Source: Symbiodinium natans (taxonomy: Eukaryota; Sar; Dinophyceae; Suessiales; Symbiodiniaceae). From it: a DNA stretch of 64,000 nucleotides. The notes under the pieces were generated by a model. It was not told the DNA's origin and made no database searches. It saw nothing but the letters and a program-made list of their open reading frames with translations. The translations under genes and the position numbers were made by a program. Location: assembly GCA_905221605.1 (NCBI GenBank), contig CAJNDS010000158.1:784176-848175 (forward strand). Direction: 5' to 3'. Below are positions 41,100-53,690 of this stretch, one piece after another (the stretch's first letter is position 1; each line of letters begins with the position of its first letter).

Positions 41100-42830
41100 T
41101 TTTTACAGAATCTCAATTCCACACAGGTTTGACAGCTCGGGCTCCCGCAGCAGCTACTTGGAGGCGTGCTTGCGACAATGGGCAATTGGCACTCTCTTCG
41201 GGATGGGTTTAGAGTTGACGGGCCAGGGCTTATCAGTGCCGATGCATGGTTCGTTTTGGGGCTGCCAGGGAAACTCTCGCATGTTCAAAGCAAACGCATT
41301 TCCAACTTGCCGAACGAAGCAAAAATCTACCCGAACATGCTCAGTCACGCAGGCACGATCTGCAGAATGCTCGCCATGAAGATGGCTTTGAACTGCAGGC
41401 TGGGGGCAAGCATTGCTGTCAGGCATCTGTGCGGTGTTGCTGGCATGAACTCGATGGATGGGGGGTTGGGCTTAGCCGGAAAGCGTCACGCTGCATACCA
41501 AGCATGCATGAATGTACTGGCAAGGGTGCGCCGAGAGTCCCATGGAGCCGACAGGCAGCTTGGCAAAAGACATTGATATGGTTTGTCATGAGGGGCACTT
41601 GTGGCCATCAGCGATCGTGGCTGGCTTGGGTGCTGCCCTGGCTTGCTGTTAAGCCCATTGGGTTTGGGAGTGCATGTCGTCTTGCCTACTGGTGGAACCG
41701 CTCTTCAGCAATTCTCTTTGCTTCGCATGTCCAAGTCCTCAAACTGTCATGCAGATGCCCTTGCAAGAATGTGCGCAGATCTGTAAATCTATTTAATCTC
41801 TGCGCGCAGAGAACACTCTAGTTGTTGAATTGTCCCCGAAACACTTCGAAACTACTCTCATGATTGTAGGCCTTGGAGTCCAGTGTGCACACTCACTTGC
41901 ACCTTGGCATGAAGACTGGTCTGCCGTCTTCTCGATGGGGACCCCGGTGTCCTTGGCAGAGCATGTTGTTCGGGTGCGGGTTCAGTTGCATTGTAGCGAG
42001 CTATGAGTTGCAAGTGACGGCAAGTTGCTTTGTTCATACAATGGCAGTGAAATGCTCCAAGCTGCCATTGCACTATAGTCCCATGAGTGCAAGTAGGTCC
42101 TTTTGTTCACAGATGGTTCACACTGAGGCGAACCATGGATGCTCATTGTGCTGCTCTGACACGCACATACCATCAGTTGGCGAGCCTGCATGGAACCTTG
42201 GCAGCATCGGTACTTCCCATCCGCAAAAGCGAGTTTCGTGTTCAAATGGGGCGAAAGCATGATTTTTGGGTGGGGGCTTGCAGTTGCCATCAAATGTCAT
42301 CATATACTGAACCGAGCGTTTTCCTCAGGTGAGCTTGGCCAAGCTTTCGTGGACCTACGGCATGCTTGGGCGCCTCTGCACGATGAGGCCGCTGCATCAT
42401 GCTGTGCAGACACGGGCATACTTGGATCCAGGAAAAATGATGAGAGCGCCTGCTGCATTTGATTGTCTTCTCATCCTTTCGCACTCATTGTGCCATATTT
42501 GTGCCACTGCCGCGCGTTGGTTAAAAGATATGATCTCTTGTGGCAAGGCTGCGGTCTGAACCATATGTCGGCTTCGAAAGATGCCAGCTTCAGGCAGCCG
42601 TGCACGCGCGCAACTGATCTGAATGTATGGTGGGCGTCCCAGATAGGAATGCGAGTGCCGGCGAAATGTTTTGTTGGCTTTTGGGCTTCAATAGCCCATC
42701 AGCTTCAGAATCAGCCGGCCACAATTCTCGAATTCACGCGCACGCTGCTCCATTCCCAGCTCTTTCCGATCGGTACATGGCATCCTCTGCATTCTCTTGG
42801 AAGCAGCAGAAGCTGAACCTGAAACATGTT
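41100..42830. other. stretch with overlapping open frames, no gene resolved
   Basis: Several frames of 80-190 codons overlap on both strands (e.g. 41166-41576 and 41246-41821) without recognisable motifs. It could be a decayed retroelement or long introns; no reverse transcriptase or RNase H signature was visible. Confidence 0.3.
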
Positions 42831-42863
42831 TCCTGTCTGGTGCAGTTATCATCTTTACTCGTG

Positions 42864-42907
42864 ACCCTAAACCCTAAACCCCAAGTCCTAAACCCTAAAC
42901 CCTAAAC
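42864..42907. repeat. CCCTAAA array
   Basis: Heptamers with a CCCCAAGTCCTAAA interruption. Confidence 0.93.
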
Positions 42908-43301
42908 TAACCCTACAGTGAGCAGGGCATGGAGGGGTTGGGAGCAGGACTGGGTGGCCGTGCGAACTCATTCACGCTCCCAGAAGGGCGCCCCCTGCAT
43001 GGTCGGCAGTCTGTTGCGCACTCTTTCGGCCTCAAGCTGCAAACTCCAAAGGGCCGAATCCAACATGCTTATCTCCGAAGCTTGGCATGCTGAAATACTA
43101 TATGCAGTCCGGGAAGTGTGGCCCCGTAATAACGTCGGAGGCGTTTCGATCGTACAGCTGCAGCTATGCGCAATGTGCATTTTTGAATCCCCCGGCATTT
43201 CTTCGCGCAGCTCCAGCAGATTCTGTTGACGTCTGTGGCAGGATCTCTGTTCAGCATGGACGACGCATGGCATTGGCAAAGACCTCGAAGACCTACTCTT
43301 G

Positions 43302-43356
43302 TCCCCCAAATAGTAGGCTCCCCTGAAAATGACGACCCCAATAAGGTACCCCCAAT
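43302..43356. mobile_element. partial family B element
   Basis: CCCCCAAATAGTAGGCTCCCC...CCCCAATAAGGTACCCCC matches the inside of family B in reverse orientation; termini are degraded. Confidence 0.5.
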
Positions 43357-44637
43357 AGCGTAATGTTGGACTCGCTTTAGTGTGGGGGGTTCCGAGCCCC
43401 CCCCCCCCCTACAATTTTTGGGGTTTTCGGGGATCCTTAATAATGTGGGATGGGGCTGGGACCGGGCTGGGGGTAGGGCGGCTAGGGGTCGAGGGTTGAG
43501 GGGAAGCCTTGAAGCTTGAGGATCTAAGCCTTTCCAGGCTTTGTAGCTCCACGGTCGCCGGGGCTCCGCATGAATGCGGACCACCGAAACAACTTGCTAA
43601 AGCGAATCAGGGCAGCTCGTGGGCTACTCCCTTGGAAAATTGTTTGGGGGCCTGTTTCGTAATGAAATTTTACAAGGAATTTAAATAAGGCTGGACACCA
43701 AAAAAACCCGGAGTTTCTTCTTCAAGACTTTTTTTAGTTTTTGGCTCCCCGGCCCCCCGCCCTTCAACCCCAGCCGGGACAACATCGCATAATTGTGAAC
43801 CACCCTAAACACTGGGGGGGTCCTGTTTCAGATTTTCGGAACATCGCGTAATAGCGGTCCCATCCACTAAAGGGTGCAACATTAACCCCCCCAAGTTGCC
43901 ACATGAAACACCCCGACTGCCAATGCATGCTGGCGTCTGCTGTGAAGTTGTGATGACAAAGCCGGGCCGACTGGCAGCAAAGGAGCCCGCATGTTTGAGG
44001 TTATAGGAGCACTGATGTTGGTATGAGGAGCCTTGTAGTTAATGTCGCTGCCAGGCGGGTAGCTCAGAATGTTTAGAGCGCGACTGGTCTTTGACGCTGG
44101 GATCAGCGCGCACCTCTCCGTTCGCAAGCGCAGCGGCGAATTCGAACTTTCGGCTGTGCTTAAATTCGCGCTCCTCCCCAAGCGCTGCTTTCAAGACCGC
44201 TTTCGTGGATGCTTGTCAACCAATGCATGTTGAAGTCAGGCCCCCCCCCCCCCCACAATGTCATCCAGCTACCTGTGTCGTCAATCCCACATCATCTAAC
44301 TGTTATAGGGTTCATCTCAAGCAGAGAGTTTACGCTGTCCTGTCTGAATCATAATGTTGGTATGGTGCGTCGTCCAGTGAAAAGAAAAACTTGCTGCCAA
44401 AGGCAGCCACTTGCAAGCTGAAATCGCCCTCACGCCAGCGACGGCAAAAGGATTGCAAGGTGCACTAAAATCTTCGGCCCAGGGCCTTTATACTACGAAT
44501 TGCTGAAGCACGCCCAGAAAATAAAATATAAGGGTAACATAGGGATTCTTCGTTTGTTACTTTTTGGGGATTCTTAAGCAAGTAGTAGTATAGCCAAATC
44601 AGCAGGCAGTTCGTGTGTGAATGTGTGATCTTTGCAG

Positions 44638-44832
44638 GACACCGCGAGAATTGTCCGCGCAGTCGATGCTGGCTGCTTCAAGTCCCAGCCTTGCACGTTC
44701 ATGCAAGCAGATGCGAAGCAAACTAGCACATCGTGCTCGCCTAAGCCGGTTCATCTGGCTGAACTACTAGGCCCCCGCCCCCCCTGGTACCAGAGTCACC
44801 AGAGCTTCTCCGACAACTTGAACAGGCCATCA
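44638..44832 (+). CDS. candidate exon, unknown
   Basis: After TTTGCAG|G the frame reads DTARIVRAVDAGCFKSQPCT, later PVHLAELLGPRPPWYQSHQS. Open to TAA at 44861-44863 inside CCCTAAA-like sequence; the donor probably lies before that. Family not recognised. Confidence 0.5.
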
Positions 44833-44903
44833 ACCCTAAAATTACCCAAACCTACCAAACCCTAAATTACCCGACTCTGAACTCTGCGCACGAAATCATT
44901 GAG

Positions 44904-44988
44904 GATGAACGTGGGCTTCGGGCCGATGATTGGCGAGGATGCGCCTGTGAAGGTCAAGGCCGGTCCAGCCCCGTTCGAATGCGTGCAG
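44904..44988 (+). CDS. candidate exon, unknown
   Basis: ATTGAG|G then MNVGFGPMIGEDAPVKVKAG and PAPFECVQ, ending at CAG|GC (GC donor). Reading frame and splice pattern match the rules seen in the ABCF gene. Likely the same gene as the exon at 44638. Confidence 0.5.
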
Positions 44989-45916
44989 GCTTTAGGCTTT
45001 GGGCTTTAGGCTTTAGGGCTTAGAGTTTAGGAGTTTAGGGTTTTTGGGTTGAGACAGGGCCAGTGCCCCGACTCGCGCCTACGGAGAGGCCTAGCTCGGG
45101 CTGTTCCTGGCAGAGTGGTTGTAGGCCAGTTGAAAAACATAAAGATGGGTCGGAAAAGTAGCCCCCTATCATAGGCGTCGATCGGCACCTATACAGACCC
45201 TATGGTTTTTGGATAGATCCCTTGTGAAAATAGGGTTTGTGGTTACATCAAGGAGGCCCAGCTGCAAAGAAGGGCTTGAGGTTGAGTCGACGCAGACCAA
45301 ATGCAAAGAATGGGCTTGCCAGACCATGCGATTGGGGTTCACCATTCCGCGAGCTGTGCTCAAAGCCGGCTTGCAATTTGGAACGCAGGTAGCTTGACAC
45401 AAAAACAGACAAACACTGGTGCAGATCTCCGCGCCGGAAAAGTTCAACTTGTTTTCTACATCGATCATTCAAGCTTCTTGTGAACCTGTGTGAAGCGAAA
45501 CTCTTCAGGACCTCATAAGCAGCGATGACTGATGTACCAAAATCCAGAAATGCGCGATGCAGCCCGCCGGAACCTTGCCCAGAACTACTGAAATGTCGGC
45601 AGCGAACGGTTCCAAGTTGGCACTCGGTGGGACCAATCTGGGCTGCATATTCTGATGTCTCGGCATGGCATCGAGGATGGAGGCAATGTCACGGCTTCCC
45701 ACTAGACACGCAGAACTCCCAGCCAAAGCACCCTGCAGAAGATACATTTGGCCCTTTTGTGGCTGAACAAACTCATGCACTCACGCATACACACAGACAA
45801 ATGCGCATGCACTGTTTTGCGCAGCGCACCAGCACGCAAACAAACAAATCAGAGCCAGCTAAGACATAAAGACACAAATCAAGCAAAGCAGCACGAGGCA
45901 AAGCAACGCAAAGCAC

Positions 45917-45971
45917 ACAAACAAACAAACAAACAAACAAACAAACAAACAAACAAACAAACAAACAAACA
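45917..45971. repeat. (ACAA)n microsatellite
   Basis: About fourteen ACAA tetramers; GA-rich sequence follows (46060-46160). Confidence 0.97.
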
Positions 45972-46735
45972 AGCTCATAAGCACAAACAAGTTAATAACG
46001 AACAAGCGCAACCAAGCAGACACAGAGAACTTGTCAGACATTGGACACGAAGACAGACGGAGAGGCAAAGAGACGGAGAGGCAGAGAGACAGAGAGGCAC
46101 AGAAGCAGTGGGGCGGGGAGGGCAGAGGGAGAGAGGGCGCGAGAGAGAGAGGGGGAGATAGACTGATCCTGGCGACACGGGGTGTTGAGAGGAGGCAAGA
46201 GGGGAGCGTCCTCATTGGGCTGCTAAAGACAGCCACTCCACCAGTTTATCGGCGATAAGGGGGAGGCCTACGGGATAGTTGAAGGGGGAAGAGTGATAGG
46301 AGCGGTCCATTGTAAGGCCCAATCTCCTTGTAACAAAACGACAAGGGGGAGATAGCCTTCCTGCAGTGAACGGCAGCAGGGAAAGTTTGCAGTGCGGCGA
46401 GGACGCGTGGCTGACGGCGGGTGCATTATAAGTCGGACCTCGTTAAAACCAGGGAGTCAGCTGCTGCCGTCTGAAGTGCGAGTGCAAACTCGAGGTCGAG
46501 TGACACCAGGGAGCATTTGGTTTTAGGTGTAGGGGGGCATAGACTCGACCGTGTCACGCAACGGAGCAAAGTTAGACGACATCGACATGGTGGCCGGCAC
46601 CGATGTCTTAGGGTGTGCACTGTCAAGCGGCTTGGTTGCTAGAGGGAACAAAGGGGCCATCAGGGATGTCGTTGTCCGTACTCTCCGTTGAGAAGTGTCC
46701 CTGAAACTGGACACAACCTGGCACGCCGCGCGGAA

Positions 46736-46760
46736 GGGGGGGGGGGGGGGGGGGGGGGGC
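46736..46760. repeat. G homopolymer run
   Basis: About 23 consecutive G; other long runs are C at 21561, 37978 and 53019. Confidence 0.95.
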
Positions 46761-47319
46761 GCTCGGGCCCTTCAAGCCCCGTAGAAGAAGAAAAAGATGA
46801 CGAAGAAACAAAAGAAGAAGAAGAAGAACACCGATCCTGGGGCGAGCCCTCACGAGGGACCGCCCCCTAAACCCTACGAAATAGGAAGACTCAAGCTGAG
46901 AGGGTTGCAAGAGAGACAGGAAGCTATGCACGATAGCCAAAACAAGGGACATGCCTGTGCAATTTGTTGTGCAGGATGCGTACCAATGCCACGAGAAGCT
47001 GTTGCAGTCCGGTGTTGCTGCAGCTCAACATTTCGCGCTACAGACTTAGATGGTGTTTGCACAGTCAAGAGTCAGGATGTGTGGATAGAATCAGGCAGTT
47101 CGCTTGACCTAGTAAGTGCAACGTCAAATCTTGCAGTTTATAAAACAAGGTATGACACGCGGGATGGACTGTGCCGGATCGTGGCTCCTGGCGTCCATGC
47201 CTCTGTCATGCCAGTTTATTGTAGAAACGACTTCTTTGATTCATCGATGTCTTTCTGAAGCAAATTAAGCCCCGATGTACCCTTGCATTTTGGTATCATT
47301 GCTCTCGCCATCAGTTCAG

Positions 47320-47401
47320 GCGCAGGAGCTGCAAATGCTCGGGTTCATGTCCGGGTCTGGAGCTCGAGCTGTGGATCAGGCTGCAAAGCATACTTGTTCA
47401 G
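47320..47401 (+). CDS. candidate exon, unknown
   Basis: After GTTCAG|G the frame reads AQELQMLGFMSGSGARAVDQ then AAKHTCS, with a possible GC donor at 47402. The frame stays open to a stop at 47463. Family not recognised. Confidence 0.4.
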
Positions 47402-47689
47402 GCACCAATAGAAATACACTCTGCATCATTGCTCTTGAACTCGGACGATGGTATCAGGACGTGTGATCAGAGGCGACCTCTGGCTTGTTTGTTAAAGAAC
47501 TCGCAGTTTCAACGCCAGTCCATGAAAGACCATCGTTTGGAGGATCTGATCTAATTCTCTTGGACGTAGACTTTGCCAATTCTTGCCGCCGCATCGCCCG
47601 ACTTCCCAAAAGTACTATTCTGGGTGGTGGAGATTGGGGTAGGGAGGGGGGGGTGTAGACTCTAAATAACGGAAACGGACCCTAAACTC

Positions 47690-47926
47690 GAAACCCCAAA
47701 ACACCCGAAACCCTAAACCCTGAGTGAGCGACTGAACCCTATAAACTCTATAAACCCTATATACCCTACAAACCCTCTAACCCCTCAAACCCTCGAAACC
47801 CTAAAAACCCATAAGCCCTACAAACCCTATAAACCTATAAACCCTAAAAAAACCCTATTATAAACCCTATAAACTCATAAACCCTCTAAACCCGAAAAAA
47901 AACCATCCTAAACCCTACAAACCCTT
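47690..47926. repeat. degenerate CCCTAAA/CCCTATAAA array
   Basis: About 240 bases of CCCTATAAA, CCCTACAAA and CCCTCTAAA variants that run up to an acceptor 4 bases later. Far more diverged than the other arrays. Confidence 0.9.
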
Positions 47927-47930
47927 GCAG

Positions 47931-47989
47931 AAGCCGAAGCCCGAGGCCGAAGAGCTGCAAGGCGCCACACTTGCCAAGCGCACCCTCAC
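47931..47989 (+). CDS. candidate exon, unknown
   Basis: CTTGCAG to a GTAAGTAAG donor. Reads KPKPEAEELQGATLAKRTLT, with clean splice sites. The phase does not fit directly to the next exon. Confidence 0.55.
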
Positions 47990-48294
47990 GTAAGTAAGCC
48001 CCAGGGTGGCTTAGGAGTTTGTTATTTTTACTTATCATTCTCATATGATTACTGTTACGAGTATGAATTATGATTATTAGTATGATTGTGATTATGAATT
48101 ACTAGTATTATCATATTCTTGCTATCACTATTATGATGATGATGTTCAGGGTCTTTAGGGTTTTGTGCAGGGTTTACGCAAGGTTTTTTGGGATTTTGTT
48201 GGGTTTAGAGGGTTTAGGGTATTTCTGTGGACATGTTCCAAGCTAGGCCATCTGGTTGAATTTGCTTCTCCCTTGGGGAAGTTATAGCAACTCA

Positions 48295-48367
48295 GCGCAT
48301 CTTCGAGCAGGACGCCAACAACATGCTGGAGTTCAAGGCTGAAGTGGGCCAGGCACATATGCCCTCG
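48295..48367 (+). CDS. candidate exon, unknown
   Basis: AACTCAG to a GTAAGTG donor. Reads RIFEQDANNMLEFKAEVGQA then HMPS. Strong coding character; probably the same gene as the exon at 47931. The intron after it carries the nested MITE. Confidence 0.55.
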
Positions 48368-48392
48368 TAAGTGAAAATGCAGCAGGCATGAT

Positions 48393-48619
48393 GTGGGGGT
48401 TTCCTAAATCAGGGGTGCCTTATTGGGGTGCTTGTTTTAAGGGAATCCTACGGTCCTACTACAGTAAACTCCAAAAGGTTGGAACATCCCATTCCCTATA
48501 AGGTATACTAGAGGGAATCCCAGCTCTAATCGTCCTGAAACCATGTCCCAACTTTCTGGAGTTTACTGTATTTGGGGGTCTAAATTGGGGGATCCCCCTA
48601 TTTTCGTTAAAACCCCCAT
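48393..48619. mobile_element. family B MITE interrupted by another element
   Basis: Left half TGTGGGGGTTTCCTAAATCA...AAGGGAATCCTA and right half TTGGGGGTCTAAATTGGGGG...AAAACCCCCAT. They are separated by the insertion at 48462-48568. Other copies (e.g. 16300) run straight through this point. Confidence 0.8.
48462..48568. mobile_element. 107-bp Tc1/mariner-type MITE
   Basis: Termini CAGTAAACTCCAAAAGGTTG and its inverse CAACTTTCTGGAGTTTACTG, flanked by TA on both sides. CAGT ends and TA duplication are hallmarks of the Tc1/mariner superfamily. No coding capacity. Confidence 0.75.
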
Positions 48620-48631
48620 GTCCCACCTGAC

Positions 48632-48700
48632 GGCCGGAGGTCGTGATCGCCTCTACGCCGAGCAAAATGGTTGGCTGCTCATCCGCCGCACTGCACGCGT
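48632..48700 (+). CDS. candidate exon, unknown
   Basis: After GCCGGAG|G the frame reads RDRLYAEQNGWLLIRRTARV up to a CATCAG. Its position between two MITEs leaves both boundaries uncertain. Confidence 0.4.
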
Positions 48701-48712
48701 CATCAGAACTCT

Positions 48713-48788
48713 CGGGATGCTCCCCCTTGTGCTCACAGCTCCTTTATAGGGGGCAAAAAATAGGGGTGGCATAAGGGGGAACATCTCA
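48713..48788. mobile_element. MITE-like inverted repeat, family A copy with 7-bp target duplication
   Basis: CTCGGGATGCTCCCCCTTGT at the left, AAGGGGGAACATCTCAA at the right. TCAGAAC is repeated on both sides (48704-48710 and 48789-48795). Confidence 0.75.
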
Positions 48789-48849
48789 ATCAGAACCTTT
48801 TGCCACATGTGGCAAGAATGCTGTGACTTCCTCTCGTGCTCACTGGCAG

Positions 48850-48919
48850 AGTCGTAGTCCTAAAGAAGCTCGCTCAACATCCTGCATCGTCCCAAAGGAC
48901 TCATAGATATGAATCTCAC
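48850..48919 (+). CDS. candidate exon, unknown
   Basis: CTGGCAG then frame VVVLKKLAQHPASSQRTHRY then ESH and AG|GT. Basic; family not recognised. Confidence 0.4.
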
Positions 48920-49459
48920 AGGTCGTTGCCTGGCTTAGAGCCGAAAAAGTGCTATGCACAGGTTCTCAGGTTCATACATTGGGCTCGCCTCTTCCGCCCA
49001 ATGCCAGCCTGGCTATCCTGGAGCCCCCTGCTACATGGTGTTCATGTAGGGTCCAACTCAGAGGTTGCGAAAAGCTTCATTAAAAAGGGGCATCTCTTTT
49101 TTTAAACCTCGCCGTCTTTTTTTCAACCTCGTGTCTTTGTTTCAACCTCGTCATCTGAATTTGAACCTCGCCCTTTTTCCAGTCTTCCTTTTGACCTTAC
49201 CCCGTCTGATGTTTAACCTCGTCTATCTTAATTTCCTGGCTGCGGCTTATTTCCCCAGAGAGAATCTTAAAATAAACCTCGGAAATCTGATTTCCAACCT
49301 CGTCTGTCTCATTTCCAACCTCGTCCGTCTTACTTAAAACCTCGCCGAAGGCATGGTCCCACAAGGCCCAGCCCAGCTGGCCGGCCCAGCCAGAATTAAG
49401 GGCTGAAGGGCTTTGTTTGCCTAAGGGGTCCCCAGCACCCACCATTACTTACGACCTAC

Positions 49460-51975
49460 GATTCCCACCACCGCAATCAAGCGCCGCTCCCAGCATTGCC
49501 CACTCTTAAACACCATGTCCTACCATGACTCACCATTCACCCACTATTACCCACCATCACCCACCAAGACCCACCATCACCCACCATTCCCCAACATTCC
49601 ACCATTACCGACATTACACCCACCATTCCCACCTTTCACACTGCTACCCAGGACTCCCCCTTGCCCACCATTTCCCACCATTCCCACCACTGGCATTGCC
49701 CACCCACTACTCCCCCCTTACCCGCCGTTGACTGCCATCCGCAGCACGACCCACCATTCCCACCATGACCCACCCTTGACCACCCTTCCCCGCCATTACC
49801 AGTTCCCACCATTCCCACCATTGCATACCATTCCCGCCATTCCAACAACATCCCCACCAATACCCACTATCCCACCCACCACTTCTAACCATTTCCCACC
49901 TTTACCCACCACTACCCACCTGCATCGACCATTGCCACGATTGCCCACCATTCCACCATTCCCGCCAATGCCAACTCTTACCCACAAAAATGCCCACCAT
50001 CACCTCATCCCCAAAAATGTAGTCGCCACACCATTCTCCACGGTTCCCGCCATTGCTCATCAAGACTCACCATTCCCGCCATTACCCACCACCATCGGCC
50101 ACCGTTGCCCCGCCATTCCCACGATTCCCCCTCCCACAATGACCCACCATTACGTCACTACACGCACCATTATTGCTGACCTACGGTTGCCACCAGCACC
50201 GCAATCAAGCGCCGTTCCCAACATTGCCCACCATCAAACGCCATGTCCTACCATGACTCATGTTTTAGCCACCGTTACCCACCATTACCCACCACGACCC
50301 ACCATCACCCACCTTTCCCACCATTTCACCGTTCCTCAACATTCCACCATTACCGACATTACACCCACCATTCCCACCTTTCACACTGCTACCCAGGACT
50401 CCGCAGCACGACCCACCATTCCCACCATGACCCACCCTTGACCACCCTTCCCCGCCGTTACCAGTTCCCACCATTCCCACCATTGCATACCATTCCCGCC
50501 ATTCCAACAACATCCCCACCAATACCCACTATCCCACCCACCACTTCTAACCATTTCCCACCTTTACCCACCACTACCCACCTGCATCGACCATTGCCAC
50601 GATTGCCCACCATTCCACCATTCCCGCCAATGCCAACTCTTACCCACAAAAATGCCCACCATCACCTCATCCCCAAAAATGTATTCGCCACACCATTCTC
50701 CACGGTTCCCGTCATTGCTCATCAATACCCACCACTCCCGCCATTACCCACCGTCGGCCACCGTTGCCCCGCCATTCCCACGATTCCCCCTTCCCGCCAT
50801 GACCCACAATTACATCACTACTCACCATTTATTGCCCACCATTACGCACCATGATTACTTACCTACGATTGCCACCAGCACCGCAATCAAGCGCCGTTCC
50901 CAACATTGCCCACCATCAAACGCCATTTCCTACCATGACTCACCGTTTACCCACCGTTACCCACCACTACCCATCACGACCCACCATCACCCACCTTTCC
51001 CACCATCCCACCATTCCCCAACATTCCACCATTACCGACATTACACCCACCATTCCCACCTTTCACACTATTACCCACTCCCCCGTACCCACCATTACCC
51101 ACCATTCCCACCACGAGCATTGCCCACCCACCTACTCCCCCCTTACCCGCCTTTACCCACCATTCGCAGCACTACCCTACCATTCCCACCATGACCCACT
51201 CTTGACCACCCTTACCCACCACTACCCAATACCCGCCATTCCCACCATTGCCTACCATGCCTACCATTGCCTACCATTCCCGCCAGTACCACAATGAACA
51301 TCTTTCACCATTCCCACCACAGGAGCCACCATTCCCACCAGCACCCTATTTCCCACCACTTCTCACCATGTCCCACCGTTACCCAACACCAAGCCCCACC
51401 AATACCCACCACCCAACACCATTCCCACCAATACCCACCATTCCCACCCACCATTCGCCACCCTTCCCACCATTACCCACCTTTACCCACCACTACCCAC
51501 CTGCATCCATCATTGCCACGATTGCCCACCATTCCACCATTCCCGCCAATACCAGTTCTTACCCAAAAGCCAACCATCACCCGCCATCCTCAAAAATGTA
51601 TTCACCAACCGTTCCCCACGATTCCCGCCGTTGCTCATCAATACCCACCACTCCCGCCATTACCCACCGTCGGCCACCGTTGCCCCGCCACTCCCACGAT
51701 TCCCCCTTCCCACAATGACCCACCATTACGTCACTACACATATTACCCACCATTACGCACCATTATTGCTTACCTACGATTGCCACCAGCACCGCAATCA
51801 AGCGCCGTTCCCAACATTGCCCGCCATCAAACGCCATTTCCCTACCATGACTCACAATATACCCACCATTACCCACGATTACCCACCATTACCCAACATG
51901 ACCCACCAATCCCCACCATTACCCACCACATCCCACCATACCCACGATTCCCACCATCCCACCATTCCCCAAGGA
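49460..51975. repeat. CCCACCATT satellite with higher-order repeats, left block
   Basis: Degenerate 9-mers (CCCACCATT, TACCCACCA). ACCGCAATCAAGCGCC recurs at about 49472, 50198, 50880 and 51796, defining long units of roughly 680-920 bases. The strand has very little G. Pro/His-rich frames of up to 308 codons through it are repeat artefacts. Confidence 0.95.
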
Positions 51976-53070
51976 GGCCCCCCCCCACCCCCCAACAAAA
52001 AAAGCCAAAAAAAAATACCCGCAACAAAACTCCACCCGCCCTAAACGCTATTCGGAGGGCCTATTTTTTTTTGGGGGGGGTCTTTCTTTTTTCTTTGGGG
52101 TCGATCCTTGGCTGTTCCTAGGAAAACCACCATGTTCTCTATATTTTCATAGGAATTGGGTACATCTTCGTGCTTTTCGAAAACCTTAATTCCCTCTGTA
52201 TTCTCATAGGAAATCGTTACTTCTTGTAGGTTTTGACAAGAGAAGAAGAGAGGAAAGAAAGAAAAAAAAAAAACAGAGAAAGAAAGGAAGGAAGAAAGAA
52301 AGAAAGACAGAAAGACGTGCAAAGCGTGCTTCAAAGCATAAGAAACTTGTTGAAACCCCATCATGTGAGCATTGTGTTTGCAAATGGGGGGGGGGCTGCG
52401 CCCACCCCATCCCCCCCGCTTCTTTTAAGCTGTGCAAAGCGTGCAGCCGTGAAAGCGTGATTCAAAGCCTTTGTATCTTGTTGAAACCCATCATGTGAGC
52501 ATTGTGTTGCAAATGGGGGAGGTCTGCCCCCCCCCCCCCAACCCCCCCCGCTTCTTTTAAGCCGTGCAAAGAGAGTGCTTCAAATCGTATGAATCTTGTT
52601 GAGGCCCATGGTGTGAGCATTGTGGTTGCAAATGGGGGGGGGGCTTCGCCCACCCCCAACCCCCCGGCTTTTTTTAAGCGTGCTTCGTGCTTGCCTAAAG
52701 CATTGTGTTGCTCCTAAACCAAGAAAACAACAAGAAGAAATCCCACGAAACGCATTATGAATCCTATGAAAATATGGACGGAATGTAGCTTTTTCCTACG
52801 AAAAACCAAGAAAACGAACCAAAAATGTTTCATGAATAAGAAATCCTACGAAAAGTAGTATGTCCTATGAAAATATAGAGGGAATGTAGCCTTTGCTTAG
52901 GAAAAGCCAAGCAAACGAACCAAAAAGAAAAATTAAATAGGAGATCCTACGAAAAATAGCATGAATCCTAGGAAGATATATAGATAATATAATTTTTTCT
53001 TAGGAAAACCAGAAAACGACCCCCCCCCCCCCCCCCCCCCGAAAAAAAATAAAAGAACAACAAACTCCAC
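51976..53070. repeat. 1.1-kb insertion inside the satellite, with internal tandem repeats
   Basis: Bordered by C-run/A-run sequence and AACTCCACCC on each side. Contains three tandem ~120-base units (52316-52680: GTGCAAAGCGTG...TTGTTGAAACCCAT...CGCTTCTTTTAAG). To the right are three ~115-base units with AATCCTATGAAAATAT. To the left the same AGGAAAACC/CTATATTTTCATAGGA motifs occur in inverted orientation. Confidence 0.75.
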
Positions 53071-53690
53071 CCATTCCCCAACATTCCACCATTACCCGAC
53101 ATTACCCACCATTCCCACCTGTCACACCATTTTCAGGACTCCCCCTTACCCACCATTACCGCCCATTCCTACCATTGCCTACCTTTTCCCACCATTGCCT
53201 ACCATTGCCTACCATTTCCCACCATTCCCACCATTACCAACCCTTACCCACAATTATTCACCATTACCCACCATCCCCATATTAACCACCGTTCACTGTT
53301 CACATTCCCACCAGGACCCAATCTCACCATTACACCATTGCCCACCAATACGCGCCATGACACATCATGACACGCCGTTGCCAACCATGACTCACCATCA
53401 CCCACCATGGCCCACCATTCCCACTACAACACACCATCATTGCCGACATTACGCACCAGTGCCCACCATTACCCACCCTTACCCACCATTCCCACCATTA
53501 CCCGCCGTTCCCACCCACCGTGGCCCACCATGACCCACAATTCTCACCATTTAAGCCAGCATTCCCCCCGTGCTACGCCCTTCCCACGATTACCCACCAT
53601 TCCCACCATTGCCCACCCCACGACTACCCGCCAGTACCCACCCGTGCATTACCCACCAGTACCACGTACCCGAGGTTAACAATAAGACGT
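53071..53690. repeat. CCCACCATT satellite, right block
   Basis: Same 9-mer family as the left block, resuming after the insertion. Confidence 0.95.

Noticed and set aside
44050-44160. tRNA gene (GTAGCTCAGAATGTTTAGAGC resembles an A box and D-arm)
   Set aside because: No anticodon stem pairs, the possible B box is poorly formed and too far away, and no acceptor stem is visible.
46797-47258. Lys-rich ORF of 153 codons
   Set aside because: The N-terminal part is an AAG/GAA repeat and the rest lacks splice or composition support.
49515-52121. Long Pro/His-rich open frames (up to 308 codons) in the 49.5-52.1 kb block
   Set aside because: They are translations of a degenerate 9-base satellite, which stays open in all frames; no start context or domain.
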